A DNA stretch of 64,000 nt from Stratiolaelaps scimitus (lineage: Eukaryota; Arthropoda; Arachnida; Mesostigmata; Laelapidae), in the NCBI GenBank assembly GCA_019614645.1, contig JABWDB010000110.1, forward strand, positions 55,437-119,436, given 5' to 3'. This document shows positions 10,206-20,799 of the stretch, piece after piece. A program made the translations under genes and the position numbers. The notes under the pieces were generated by a model that saw only the letters and a list, made by a program, of their open reading frames with translations, made no database searches and was not told where the DNA came from. Positions within the stretch are counted from its first letter, which is position 1, and each line of letters starts with the position of its first letter.

Positions 10206-11160
10206 GTGCCTGGAATGACTGGTGACTCTACAAGCGTACAAAGCGACAGTGCACGGTGCAGTTACCGACCAACGAAGCTATCGAGGTTTGCGGCCTGGAA
10301 GAAAGACTTCCTGTCGTACATCGATGCAACGAGCACACCTGAGCAATGGCTTTCAATGTTTTCAAGGACCTATTTGACGGCGAGGCAGCCACCAGTGTCC
10401 GAGGAATTTGTGCCGGATTTCAGTGAACGGCCTTGACTTATAGTGTTTGCTAATGAAGAAACCGTTAAATATTTCGTTGACCGGCATCCGAAGCCAAAGG
10501 GCCAACAATGGTGGTAGCGCCGCCGGCCGGTGGAAGGAACAGCGCCGATGGGCCGAGAAGCTATAGAGGTAGGCTATTTTCAGACTGCTGGTGAGTGCGC
10601 GTTCTTTGCTGGTACCGTTCATAGTTCTGTCGAAAATAGGAGGCTGACAGTTAGGCAAAAGAATCTATGCAGTATGTGCCTTGAAACGAGTCATTGATCA
10701 AGGCGATACAAAAAACAGATGGCGTGTGAAGGGTACCACACGGGGCTCATTATAAGATTGTATTCCCTAGACTTGAAAGTGCCACCGTTGCCTCAGCCGG
10801 AGCGAGTAACAGGGATTTGTTGCCTTCTGATGTATGTGATGTACGTGAAGATGAGGGTGCTAAAATTGGAAGTAGATTTCTCTTAAATATCGGCCCACAC
10901 AAAAGGATCGGTTGGCTAATGCTTTGCAACTACAGATCCTGCAATATGAGTCTCTCTACCTGCGCGTGTTCGGAGGAGACACAGTGTTGATGCCGCTGCG
11001 GCTGGCAACCATCATTGTGCAAGTGCTCACTAAAGATGGAAGTCCCCTCCCTCCACTGGCTGGTGCTGTGTGTATACCGTTCGTGTTATTGAGAGGAAAT
11101 CTAAGTAATTTAATGATGGCCAGCAACTTAATGAATCTGCCTTGAATCTTTGGGCTTTCA
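10206..11160 (+). pseudogene. Possible BEL/Pao-like gag-protease relic, block A
   Basis: On the plus strand, a peptide with LCSMCLETSH followed by a later C-to-His spacing (about 10655-10740) resembles the gag zinc-binding array of BEL/Pao retrotransposons, which place two Cys/His clusters before the protease. Downstream (about 10900-11090) the frame RLANALQLQILQYESLYLRV continues into VFGGDTVLMPLRLATIIVQV, which resembles the strand-rich stretch after the protease active site in that group. Stops and frame changes break the gene, and I see no intact DSG-type protease motif. The family call is an inference by eye; Gypsy or an unknown element are alternatives. Confidence 0.4.
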
Positions 11161-11205
11161 GTCGGAAGAATTAAAACAGTCGGCAATTGTCCCGAACTCA
11201 GTCGA

Positions 11206-11541
11206 TTGATAGGAGTTACGGCAGCGGCCCCAAGCTTGTTGACGCGTAGAGGGGGTATCGCACAGGTGATTAGCAGGTCATGGGACCCTGGAGAAGATGT
11301 TATGGTCTTTTGCGCGAACGATATGCGGACATTTGTTGCCCGTGCCGCCCCGCCGATGCGCAAACTCATGGGAGCTTGCGTCCGCATGTATGGTATACAG
11401 GAGCTGGTTACGCGTTCTGTGATAATTCTTAACCAGGTACTCCAGGAAGCGCATCTCACTAACGTTGGGCTCGACACACCGTTGCCCGCGGAGTTACTTA
11501 TGCGTGGAACGCCGGTCAATTTCATTCAAGAAAGCGATTAG
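11206..11541 (+). pseudogene. Conserved repeat-borne open frame, block A
   Basis: This 111-codon frame contains MVFCANDMRTFVARAAPP and a QVLQEAHLTNVGLDTPLPAE segment. The same peptide is seen in block B (32433-32687). In diverged form (QVLQEPYLAKVGLDTALPAE) it lies on the minus strand of D1 (about 27255-27400) and D2 (about 44230-44340). Persistence of one frame over four diverged copies hints at a former protein of the large repeat, probably downstream of the gag/protease-like relic. No family is recognised. An opposite-strand frame of 189 codons overlaps it and is less well kept. Confidence 0.35.
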
Positions 11542-11689
11542 GTGCTTAACCAGTCTGTGGAAAGTAATAAGACGCGACGATGCGCAGAGCCACCTAGACC
11601 AGGAGAATATTTACTGGGAATTCAACGCCCCTTGAAGTTATTGTTGAAGGATTTGTAGGGGTGGCCAGGATATGCTTGCCATGCTGGAA

Positions 11690-12760
11690 TCGCGTCGAGT
11701 CGGCTTCAGACGAGTTATCTCAGAATTTATGGTGCTAGCTCCTCGGAACAGCACAGAAGCCTTTCGGAGTCACAGCTCGGGCGCTGTGGACTGCTACCAA
11801 ATTGGGTCGAGTGTATGAACCGACGGTTGACGCACGGTGGCGATAACAACGAGAACAGAGACACCACCTATTGTCCGTTGAAGCTGTCTGTTACACCCTC
11901 CCTCGTGTCTCTCACTTTCGATATGGGGGATTAATGCCCTAAGATGTGTGCTGCGCCTACTGCCGTCGCTGCGACTGGAACCTGCATTGACAACACCAAT
12001 GATATCCACCACGATTCTCGTTTTTCTCTTCATCAGGATCTTCACTTCTATCAATAGCACCCGCTGATATCTAATTAACATATTAACTGGTCACACCAAC
12101 ATTAGCCATTGAGACGGTCAGATTGGGTAGCTAATCTGTTATCAACTTCAATGGCAAAAGAAAACATCATTATATTATATTGACATAAAATATCATTCAA
12201 ATGTAATTCCTATAACATCATAACTACGAGCGGGGGTTGAATGACAGGCAAAATCTCTTTAAGCCGTTTTCACTCAGACATTGAAATTTATTCAATATAC
12301 AAAAACGATGTGATGGAGATACGCGTTATCCGCACCGTCCGCACAATTAATAGTAGTATTATATTACAAGTTATAATTAACAGTGCTAACAATATTATCT
12401 AGGAAATATATATGTGTTTAGTACCCCTTATTTGAAGAAAAAATAAATTATAGATTAATAATAATTATAAATAGTAATTAACGATGCTTCAGCGCCATAT
12501 TGTCCAATTTGAAATTATAATGTTTCTATTGCCGAGCTCTACTATTCACAACAACGCGAAAGAAATAAATTTTCCACAACGGTATCACAATGCTCATCAT
12601 ACTGCCATATTCGTTCCAGTAATTCACCGTTGAATATTGTTCTAAATGTACAGAAATATTTGTATAATATCGTTTTTGTAATTATATATAAAGGAGACTC
12701 GTTGTATTTGTACGAGACAATAACCTAGCCAAGCAGTTGCTACTACGAAAACAACAAGGT
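11690..12760 (+). repeat. Rep-1 with upstream part, block A copy
   Basis: The upstream part (11690-12060) matches 32840-33240 and 57720-58080. The Rep-1 body follows from 12070 to the TATATATAAAGGAGACTC box near 12690 and the CAACAAGGTGATCGAG motif near 12750. It matches B almost base for base, apart from the insertion that B carries at 33246. Confidence 0.85.
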
Positions 12761-13760
12761 GATCGAGTGTGCTGTCGATTGGTTTATCCGGTGGGTGTGT
12801 GCGCCGTCAGCAGGAACAAAGCTTTGCTTCGCTTGGAAGAGCAGTGGTCGCGGGCAACAAGACGTTGTGGATCTTTGATGTTTGCTGGAAGCAATCGGTA
12901 GTCATCGCGTTGCCGAAACTATTTACATTGACAGCTTACGGACTCTCAGCGAGTTGCCACGATTACTGCCCACATTTCCTCGTGAACGATGCACAGCTAC
13001 TAGTGCGACCTTTAGGTATGTAGACCTTTAGCTATGTAGCAGATGGCCACTGACCGGCATGACCCATGACCACCACATAATAATGCAGCGGAGTGCACCC
13101 CGCTTATTTTGCCCGTGAACTGGAGATTTGGATCACACATGAGCAGAAATGCTCTGCAGTGGTACAATCTTGCGGACCCCAGGTCGCTCGGTTGTTCGGA
13201 TAGCCTCATGGCGAGGATCCAGAGCAATCATAGCCTAACGACTGGTGGACAGTATTACCGAAATTTATGTCCACCGTCTGTGTACCGAAGATCGGCTACA
13301 GTCTTGGGAACGGTTGCCGAACCTTGGGAAGACGGGCACTATGAATGGAAGTGTGCTATGGTGCCTTTTGGTGAGTGGCGCATGGAGGTCTCGCCCAACT
13401 TATGTTGCATCCGCATGGAAGAACTCGCGCCGGAGGTTCACCAGCCCATGAATCCGCAAAAAGCAAAGCACCGACAATAAGCTAGATTATCTCAGTAGAG
13501 CAACTTGATCAGATGGCTGGGAGGAATTGGTAGTAAAGCAATAGAGACTACCGCACGTGGCGTCTGTGCACTGCATGGCTATGGGAAAAACAGGCGCATA
13601 ACGAATGAAGTGGATATCGGTATATAATGGAGTGTGACGACCATCGTGTAAGGAACCCAGCTCCTCGTCAGATTAGGAATATATGAAAGGTGGAGAACTT
13701 AGTGTGCCTCGCTCCATATTGATGCTCGGAGGCTCCAGTCCATGTCGGGATCAGGACCCT
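12761..13760 (+). other. Rep-4-like sequence and mosaic repeats
   Basis: 12770-12870 is a Rep-4-like beginning (GCCGTCAGCAGGAACAAAG landmark), paralogous to 34120-34240. 12960-13450 is paralogous to 34310-34850 but rearranged: a segment that is forward here (13000-13050) appears reverse-complemented in B near 34300-34350. The 123-codon frame at 13109-13480 is not preserved in B. No gene is recognised. Confidence 0.45.
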
Positions 13761-13768
13761 CATCAGGA

Positions 13769-13849
13769 TCACTTCAATGGCGCCATCAGCTTAGTGTCCC
13801 TCTCCCATATCACTTCAATGGCGCCATCAGCTTAGTGTCCCTCTCCCAT
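13769..13849. repeat. 41-bp direct duplication
   Basis: Two 41-bp units start at 13769 and 13810 (TCACTTCAATGGCGCCATCA). The unit is part of the upstream Rep-1 sequence. Confidence 0.9.
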
Positions 13850-15060
13850 TATTTAATAAGCAGCGCTGACACGTTTAACTTATTCACTGGTCACTCCCAA
13901 GTAATTTGTGCCATGAGTGTCAGATTGGGTAGCTAACTTCAATGGCAAACACACAGCATTTGTTGTAGTAGCATGTAGTATTATTTACGATGCATTGTGT
14001 ATAAACGGCATTACAGCCCACTCAGCATTATAGCCCACTCATGGGCTCGTGTGACCAATGCATATTGATTAAGATTGCCTGCGGAGACGCTTATTGGATA
14101 ATGGGAGAGGGGACACTAAGCTGATGGCGGTGATGGTTCTATTGACTGGAGTGAAGATCCAGATAAAGAGGAAAAGGTGAGTTTATTGATTGAAATGAAG
14201 ATCCTGATGAAGAGGATCTTAGATCACATTGGGCAACACCAAGACACTGGCGTCTTCTTAGAGCATTAATCGCCATTCTTCGACAATGTTCTTCGGAAAT
14301 GTTAGCTAAGGCGCACCACTTGGACGGTCCTTCTCTTAGTGGTAAGCGACACCCGAATACGCGCGAGGGTTGAATGACAGGCAATATCCCTGTTATTCAA
14401 TACACAAAAACGATATGATGGGATAAGGTTGTCTGAACCGGCACACAGATGATGATTACGTTATAACGAAGTGTTAACAACACTTCATTGAGTAATTACC
14501 GGATTAATACCGTGTGCACGGTGCGGAGGATCACAACACAGATCACGAGCAACAAAATTATCTTGTAGATCCTTCATGTGTGCCGGAAACAAAGCAATCG
14601 GGGCTAAGCGACCACAACCCCGCCGCCGCATGTGGCTCAGAGGCCACATCTCGTGAACTTGCTCCTCCGCACTGTACTCGCCTATGCACCTTCCCGATCC
14701 TAACTTTGACACCTTCCCGATCCTCGGACGTGCTAATATTCGTGTCCACTGAGATTACCCCGTGGCACAGGGCAATCTCCGAGCTGCGCGATACTGATAA
14801 AAACTGAAAACCCAAGATCGTTCCACGATGGTCCTACCATCAGTAGTGTCATTTTCAGGTCGATTTGGAGAGCGTCACCGGTCACTGTGTTAAGGATGAA
14901 AGGATGATGTTGAACAGAAAAGGAGGACCTGTGCAACAGCCAGGCCTGTGCAACAGCCACCACGGACCCCACCCGTGGCGTTCCCACTGGATGGGTGTCA
15001 AACCTTGCCCTGAATGGTGCTGGAGCCAGACGCACTAAACAAGGTTATAGACTAGAGAGT
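13850..15060 (+). repeat. Broken Rep-1 and Rep-4 copies
   Basis: 13890-14010 and 14290-14480 are Rep-1 pieces in plus orientation. 14100-14230 is an inverted piece of the upstream block. 14530-14660 is Rep-4 with the decayed peptide KQSGLSDHNPAAACGSEAT, matching KQSGPSDHHTATACGTEAT at 25660-25790. 14690-14800 is Rep-2-like. 14840-14890 resembles 57620-57680. Everything is fragmentary. Confidence 0.55.
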
Positions 15061-15179
15061 ATATCATACATTCTTAGGGTGCGTCAACTTTGAGTCTGTG
15101 CTTAATCACAGACTCAAAGGGCCCAAATTGACTTAAGTGGTCCATTGATAGAACAAGTGAGATAGAACAAGTGAAAGAA

Positions 15180-16115
15180 CAAGCGGACAGAAGTTCCACA
15201 ATGGAAAAACTAATCACTGCCATACAGCAGGGCTGGCCAAACAAGGAAGGCGATTCCAACAGATATAGTGATGTATTGGGGAATACGCGATGAGCCGATC
15301 GTGGACCAAGGAATGGTCTAACGAGACTCAAAGGAGAGCTTCAAATGTGTGCACCTAAATCACATCTAGCATACGACGCAATGTGCAGCCGCATTAGAGA
15401 TGTCATATACTGGCCGAGAATTAAAGACTACATTAAAGGATCGGGTAAATCATTGTACTGCATGTCAGACAGTGAGATAATTAGGAAAACAAGCGAGCAC
15501 TTCTGGACCAAAGGTAAATCAAAGATTTCTCTTCGGTCTGGCTCGTAAAACGCATCACCCGCTCACCCCACCTGTCAAATGGGTAGGCCGACAGCGCTGC
15601 GGAAATCGCTAAGAGCCTTGTAAAAAATAGTCGAGATTTAACAATGAAAATATGAACCTGGCATTACTCGAGTGGCGAGCAACGGAACAAGTCTCCTGCA
15701 GAGAACTTTTATTGTCGCATGCCAGCCACATTACTACCTGCCAAAGAAAATAAACAACGAACAACGAATTCCAATTCGGTGGCATCAATCGATGTTATTG
15801 GAAGACGATCATGGCATCAATCGATGTTATTGGAAGACGATCATGGCATCAATCGATGCTATTGGAAGACGATCATGGCATCAATCGATGCTATTGGAAG
15901 ACTATCATGGCATCAATGAGCCCACCAAAATACAAGCAAGCCTGTGGGTTACGAATACAGCCAGTGAACCTCTGGCACGAATGAACAATGGGCCATCATT
16001 GTTGTGGTGGCCACCATCTCATCGTGGTGTCAGACAATACAAACTGATGAGAAACTGTAGATGTTTGGTTGCGCGCAGGGCTTCTCTCGGAACTAATTCG
16101 AGCTCTCCGAGTTAG
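15180..16115 (+). pseudogene. Ty3/Gypsy-like integrase relic, block A
   Basis: Fragments of a Gypsy pol 3-prime half are read on the plus strand in shifting frames. MEKLITAIQQGWPN (about 15200) is followed by the stretch before the integrase zinc finger. SHLAYDAMCSRIRDVIYWP (about 15362-15418) resembles the HHCC domain. A remnant resembling the SPH..SNG.A segment of the catalytic core lies near 15555-15610. The integrase C-terminal segment NLALLEWRAT follows (about 15656), then MPATLLPAKENK (15719). Most of the catalytic core is deleted. A 32-bp tandem array interrupts the C-terminal part. Gypsy-type order and motifs make the assignment fairly safe; the element is dead. Confidence 0.75.
15781..15908. 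repeat. 32-bp tandem repeat, 4 units
   Basis: Units start at 15781, 15813, 15845 and 15877 (GGCATCAATCGATGTTATTG), followed by a partial unit. The paralogue at about 36660-36700 has a single unit with a partial neighbour, so the expansion is specific to block A. Confidence 0.95.
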
Positions 16116-16270
16116 CTGAACTGTGAAGTTGAGCTAACTTACACGTCAGGTATTTCGGTAGAGTGAAGAGAAACTTTACGTGCTCAGTATTTCAAATTAG
16201 CTCAACTAGCAACTAGTCTACTTTACTCAGGCTCTCTCGATGACTTTATTCGGCTTGTCCTGTGCTTGGA

Positions 16271-17208
16271 TATAAAATGTGAGTGGTTATTCTGGGTGGA
16301 AAGGAGCTGGTAGTCCTTTCCTTGTCGTAAGTATTCGGTGGTTATCCGATTAGTGCTGTCCGCAGTCATCCGCGACGCTTAATTGTGGTACTAAAGTTGA
16401 TTGTTTAATGCTTGTCTTTTTTTGTGGCTTTTAGTTTCAGTGTTCCAGCAAATTCTGGTCAGGGTCGAATTTCGTCAGTTGCTGTTCATAATGTAGCAAT
16501 TTTTATTACTGATGAGAGCCGCAGTATAGACACTTGGCTTGATATTTTGTCTCAGATCAAGGACGATGCGGAAGAGACAATAGCGGGTGTATTCAATACA
16601 AACTATAACGGTAATAACAATGGAAAATCCTTGTGCCCAACAGGACATACCGATCAGACAGCGACAAGTCATTTTCGAACCAGCGGAGCCGCTCACTGGA
16701 CACAACATTAGTGCAACAAGCGGCATCATTGGCACTAATCAGGTCCAAGACGCACAAAACACGACACAGCACAAGCACAGCACCGCTTACATGCACAGCA
16801 ACAGGTTCATCTGTTAAAATAAACATTGCCACCAGGCAACGGAGATGCCAAACCAGAACAGCCATAGCGAAAAATGGCCGTCCATAGAAAATCACACGTC
16901 TCTCCTCCGCGACAACCAATGGAACCTAAAGCGGACTGTGAACTAACTCGCACGGCTCGAAGACTTTGTAACAGAACGATGACTAGAGCCCAAATTAAAC
17001 AAAGGGTTGCAGACCAGAGGATAGCACCACCCGAGAGTGGCACATTCAGTGCTAAATCAACCATCACAGGTCAAACGTGCCGTTCTGATGACAGGCCACA
17101 CCGACCCACGACTGACGGCGAAACGGAGAAAGAGAGAATGTCGCGAATTGTAATGGCTACATAATTAGTTAATACCTAACTATGGAACTGGAAAAAAGTT
17201 GTAATAAA
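16271..17208 (+). pseudogene. Duplicated spliced-gene candidate, block A copy (frameshifted)
   Basis: TATAAAA lies at 16271-16277, a GTAAGT donor at 16327 and a pyrimidine-rich TTCCAG acceptor at 16441-16448, giving a 122-nt intron. An AATAAA signal lies at 17203-17208. The layout matches the block B copy at 37074-38033 element by element. A deletion of about 20 bp after AACCAGCGGAGCC (about 16692) shifts the frames relative to B, so this copy looks inactivated. The downstream frame MEPKADCELTRTARRL (from 16919) is nearly identical to B. No known domain is seen. The unit follows the Gypsy relic directly, so the promoter could be an LTR and the product an element protein. Confidence 0.45.
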
Positions 17209-17275
17209 ATAGTAAGAATACAATAATTCGATTCACACAATGATTATGCGGCAATGTTCTAAACAACCCAGGAGT

Positions 17276-17715
17276 AAGCAAGGTGTAGATCATCTTGATA
17301 GCTCGCTACGTCATCTGTGGAGCATCATCTACAGCAACTAAATATCCTGCTCAAACGAAATGTTAGACATGATTTGTTTGCTCCACCAAGTAGCTTGGTT
17401 ATGCGACGTTACCACTGCATACGGACACAAACTCACGGCTATACGGGACTGTCGGACGTGCCACTAGTAGTGCCCAATGAGATTGCGCCGTGATACGATC
17501 CCATAGCGCGGTGCTAAATACTGGCCTGGACGAGGAGAAGGCGAAACTGATACCAGTATATGCCAGTATCACCGCCACGATTCTCCGGAACTACCGGAGG
17601 AACCGCCGACCGTCGTTGGTCGATAAGACGAGAAATCCCGAGGGTCTTCCAGCCCTTTTTGGTCAGAATAAAGAACTCATGGACAATATTATACATGCAC
17701 TTGCGCATCGTTTTT
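17276..17715 (+). repeat. Rep-2 module
   Basis: 17380-17700 matches Rep-2 with the TTATGCGACGTTACCACTGC and TTCTCCGGAACTACCGGAG landmarks. The latter is a small conserved hairpin. No coding sequence is seen. Confidence 0.65.
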
Positions 17716-18432
17716 ATTGCGTTTTTTTATGACGGATGATACCCTCGCTTCCGTATCATTTGGCCATGTGGAGCTCCATGCTGCGGCAGTGAGCAGCGGT
17801 CGAACCGGTGGATTCTCTCAATAGGCAGCTATCCGCGCATACCGTTGTTAAAACAACGAGCTTTTTTGTGTAAGTGTGTCGATGAACTTAGGTATGGTTT
17901 TCTACGGAGGAGGTGTAAGTTTTCCGTCAGATTAGTGATCTTCTGTCAATTTTGTCGGCATACAGATAATAGTATTTCTCATCGTTTCTCGATTCTGTAA
18001 TTATATGTAAAGGTGACTCTTTGTGGCAGCATAAGGCAATGACCACAAGTCACGCAGATGGCTAGGACCCGAAGCAACTTTATGGATAGTTCGACCGGCG
18101 AGACCCCCCACGCACGCAGATAATCTCAGTATGGCCCTGTGCCTATACGTAATGTGTCAGTAAACCTGTTATCAATTGTGTACACATGTTTCGTTCAAAT
18201 GTGGCACTTCAAGGCACAAAAACGGGCAAGCCTTATCCTACAATCAAAGAGAGCCACGGTTGATGCGCGGTGACGGTATCGGTTCCTTTCAATCATTTTA
18301 TCTTTCAAAACAACATAGCCGAAGCCTGCTGCCGAGGCTATTATTATGCTAATACGACTGTCAGATTATGTAGCTAGTGTGCGATGAATTTCAATGGCAA
18401 AAGCACATTATACATTATATATCATTGACATA
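17716..18432. other. Mosaic repeat stretch
   Basis: 17740-17850 is repeated at about 22935-23060. 17990-18140 contains a TATATGTAAAGGTGACTC box and a segment (CAGATGGCTAGGACC) repeated near 21425-21510. 18170-18432 is paralogous to about 23290-23661. No gene is recognised. Confidence 0.5.
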
Positions 18433-18885
18433 CGGCTCCAACGGTATCGCTTGCTCAAGGGAGCCGCAGGGCCTTGACTCTTCGGACGGGCGCTGCCCTG
18501 TCCGCCGCACTCTCATCCCCTTTCACCGAAACCAGCACCTCGTTTGGGATGGCACGGTGGTTGACTCTCTAGCGCCTTATATCAACCACCTTACAACCAC
18601 CCCCCGGTTGCGCGGTAGCTCGTGCAGAGCGGGCCAAGCTGCGGAAGTACGCCGCACTCCAGACAACCCACCTCTTTTCTCTCCTTGCCTTTGAAACCTT
18701 AGGCGGACACGGCCCCTCACTACAAACTTTCTCGAAGGGGTCTACCATAGGATGATCCGCGTCACCGGGGACAAGCGAGCAGGATCTTTCCTTCTGCAAC
18801 GCCCTTCTCTGACTGCACAGAAAGGCAATGTCATCGCCTCACTCGAGACAATAACGGCCTCTGACACCCTAACTAATTCTCTAAT
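18433..18885 (+). pseudogene. Endonuclease-type non-LTR element, 3-prime fragment
   Basis: The plus-strand peptides are REPQGLDSSDGRCP, LIPFHRNQHLVWDGTVVD and, after frame changes, FETLGGHGPLTTNF-like and ATGDKRAGSF-like segments. The WDGTVVD stretch has the position and look of the restriction-like endonuclease region that follows the polymerase in this kind of non-LTR element. The 3-prime tail ends with TTGTATGTTTGAA, also seen at 33395. The left junction with Rep-1 (after ATTGACATAC) is the same as in the copy at 23662, so both derive from one insertion that was later duplicated. Confidence 0.75.
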
Positions 18886-19800
18886 TATTGTATGTTTGAA
18901 GTTGTATATGCTAAATATACTACAATAAGTGCCCTCGACGATATTCTTCAGATTTGTTGTTTTGAAGGCGCATCAATTGACGGTCATCCACTCAGCGATA
19001 ACGGAAACCCAAATGCACGCGTTGTCTAAAACCGCCCACGGATAATAGTAGTATTAGGTTAGAAGTTAAAATTATATAAGCCTTATACGCTTCCTGGAGC
19101 ATCTGCCTAATAACCATCACAAAAGGTGTACCCAGCAATTACAAAAGGCGAAAGCCACTAAGATGCAAGAGGACTGCGAATACAATACAAAAAAAATCTC
19201 TTGACCAAGTACGGAAAATTTACTTTTACAACAAGCTACGGCAGTAAAGGATGGATGAAAATTTTTTAGCCATAGGTTTCGTAAGGTCCAAGCCGTCAGA
19301 ACTAAATTATTTTTTGACATTTTTGACTTCTTCATATTGTTTTACTGTATTGATAAGTACAAGCCCCCGACACCTCATGTGTCTGTACAAGGTGTGGGGA
19401 AATTGCCTCCGATATCATGGGACGACATGCCGATCAGTATTGTCACTGAACAGCCTACCGAAAGAAACTGTACATAATATGACGGGATGATGTTTATAAG
19501 GTGCCGATGATAAAAAGGTGACTCTATTATATCAGTGGCGCAAATCCTTCGAATGTATATATGTTACCACCGAAAGCACCAAAGAGATGCCTCTACTTTT
19601 TTTAAATTTTATTATTCCTTTTTATTTTAAGAATCTGTACCACGTTGTGATTATATTAAATTCTAAACAAACAAATAAATATAAGCTCTCATCGCCACTG
19701 GCTAATGCTGTAACGAGGACGACTACGTTCCAAGCATCGATTGTGAGTAAGTGTGGACGTGACCAATGAAGGTGCAACACACTCAAGGGGTAGCCAATGA
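18886..19800. repeat. Rep-1 piece plus a segment shared with D1 and D2
   Basis: 18935-19075 is plus-strand Rep-1. 19080-19800 is a diverged third copy of the segment at about 27360-27810 (D1) and 44300-44740 (D2), sharing GGAGCA(T/C)CTGCCTAA, TGTATACATGTTACCACCGAAA-like and GACTACGTTCCAAGCATCG landmarks. It is AT-rich in the middle. The 5-prime edge carries the minus-strand relic of the QVLQE peptide. Confidence 0.6.
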
Positions 19801-20150
19801 TAGGCAAGGAAAACGTTAGCTATAGATAAAAAAGTATGAATTTCATGGATAATTGATAATGGATAAATATTATTATTTATGAATACGTCCATGTCATGGA
19901 TGATAAACCGACCTTTCCTTATGCGTCCGATTTGACCGAGGCATTTACAAATGAGTGCGGTTAGGCAAGGTCTCGAGGGCCGAAACTATTTGATTCTGAT
20001 CAAGGTTGTGCCATGTTTATCCATCCAATTACACCTTTTATGTTGCTGGAAACTTCCATTTATCAGTCCCGAGTAGAAATTCTATATAAAGCATTGGTTT
20101 CTTTGTTGTGTTTAGGTCTACATCCATTCACCGACCCGTGCCGTTGTGCC
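19801..20150. other. AT-rich stretch, no gene
   Basis: 20060-20125 is the reverse complement of about 60858-60920 (AAATTCTATATAAAGCA landmark). The remainder has no feature I recognise. Confidence 0.5.
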
Positions 20151-20212
20151 CTCAATTTAAATGGCGGTGTTTTAGTCTATAGTATTTATTAGAGCAACGG
20201 TGTCTGTCCGAT

Positions 20213-20680
20213 GTTTTGAGGGGGTGGGGGGTCGCTGGGGGGGTGGGGGTCAAAATGGGGGGGCATTTTATACCATGAGGTCTATGTGGGGGGTGGTTTT
20301 CTCTGCACATATCGATGCGTCTCGATGAGGAGAACAACTTTGTAAATGTTTTCATCAGGCTAAAATCGCATTTTCGACCATTTTTTTGCGTTTTTCGAAA
20401 CTTTTTTTAACATGGTGTTCTATGCAAGGGGTACTTTTCTCGCGTGTCATTTTTGGTATCATTGTGTAGCTATTGACGAGGGCTACACGTTTTTGGGGGT
20501 GGGGGGTCGCTGGGGGGGTGGGGGTCAAAATGGGGGGGCATTTTATACCATGAGGTCTATGTAAGGGGTGGTTTTTTTTGCATGTATCGATTTGTTTTGA
20601 TGTCCTGAACAACTTTGTAAATAGTTTCATCAGGCTAAAATCGCATTTTCGAGCATTTTTTTGGCAAAACCTACCACAAA
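20213..20680. repeat. G-rich 275-bp direct repeat, two units
   Basis: Two units at a spacing of 275 bp (anchors at 20225 and 20500) share a G-tract block of runs of 5 to 7 G, followed by TTTTATACCATGAGGTCTAT and CATCAGGCTAAAATCGCATT. The G-tracts (20218-20265 and 20494-20540) could form G-quadruplexes on the plus strand. On the minus strand both units keep a parallel open frame with HRPHGIKCPPILTPTPPA. The long identical stretch may simply reflect recent duplication. Confidence 0.85.
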
Positions 20681-20684
20681 ACAG

Positions 20685-20759
20685 GGCCGGCCCCCGGCCC
20701 CGCGCGGGGGGGGCCGGAGGCCCGCCGGGGGCCGCGGCCCCGGCCGGGCAGCGCGCAGA
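20685..20759. other. Extreme GC-rich island
   Basis: This is about 75 bp of almost pure G and C with several internal inverted repeats such as CCCCGCGCGGGG, set in an AT-rich neighbourhood. It could be a retroposed piece of ribosomal or structural RNA, or an assembly artefact. Nothing in it identifies the source. Confidence 0.7.
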
Positions 20760-20798
20760 CTAGAGTTGGCCTTGCCCGTAGGGCAAGGCCAACTCTAG
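20760..20798. repeat. Perfect 18-bp hairpin
   Basis: The arms at 20760-20777 and 20781-20798 are perfectly complementary with a 3-nt loop (GTA). It lies directly beside the GC island. It resembles a terminator shape, but no transcription unit is evident. Confidence 0.95.
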
Positions 20799-20799
20799 T

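Larger units (their letters stand above)
8150..17275 (+). repeat. Segmental duplication, block A
   Basis: This block of about 9 kb is paralogous and collinear with block B (about 28405-38105). Many sub-stretches differ at only a few percent of positions (for example 12100-12700 against 33440-34060, and 16400-17170 against 37220-37990). Differences include a deletion of about 0.7 kb in A at 9706, an A-only segment at about 9873-10035, a deletion in A near 10140, a LINE tail only in B (33246-33423), and different tandem copy numbers. The right break is at AACAACCCAGGAGT (17262-17275). Confidence 0.85.

Noticed and set aside
10956..11525. 189-codon minus-strand frame
   Set aside because: The overlapping plus-strand peptide is conserved across four diverged copies, whereas this frame is split in block B.
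16475..17067. Minus-strand frames of 76-108 codons in the block A gene candidate
   Set aside because: They overlap each other and the plus-strand frames and change length through single indels relative to block B.
20152..20630. Two parallel minus-strand frames (67 and 91 codons) in the G-rich repeat
   Set aside because: They share peptide only because the units are near-identical duplicates; the proline-rich part is encoded by G-runs and there is no sign of selection.
20760..20798. Rho-independent-type terminator
   Set aside because: It has the shape, but there is no T-run after it, no upstream gene, and the genome is not bacterial.
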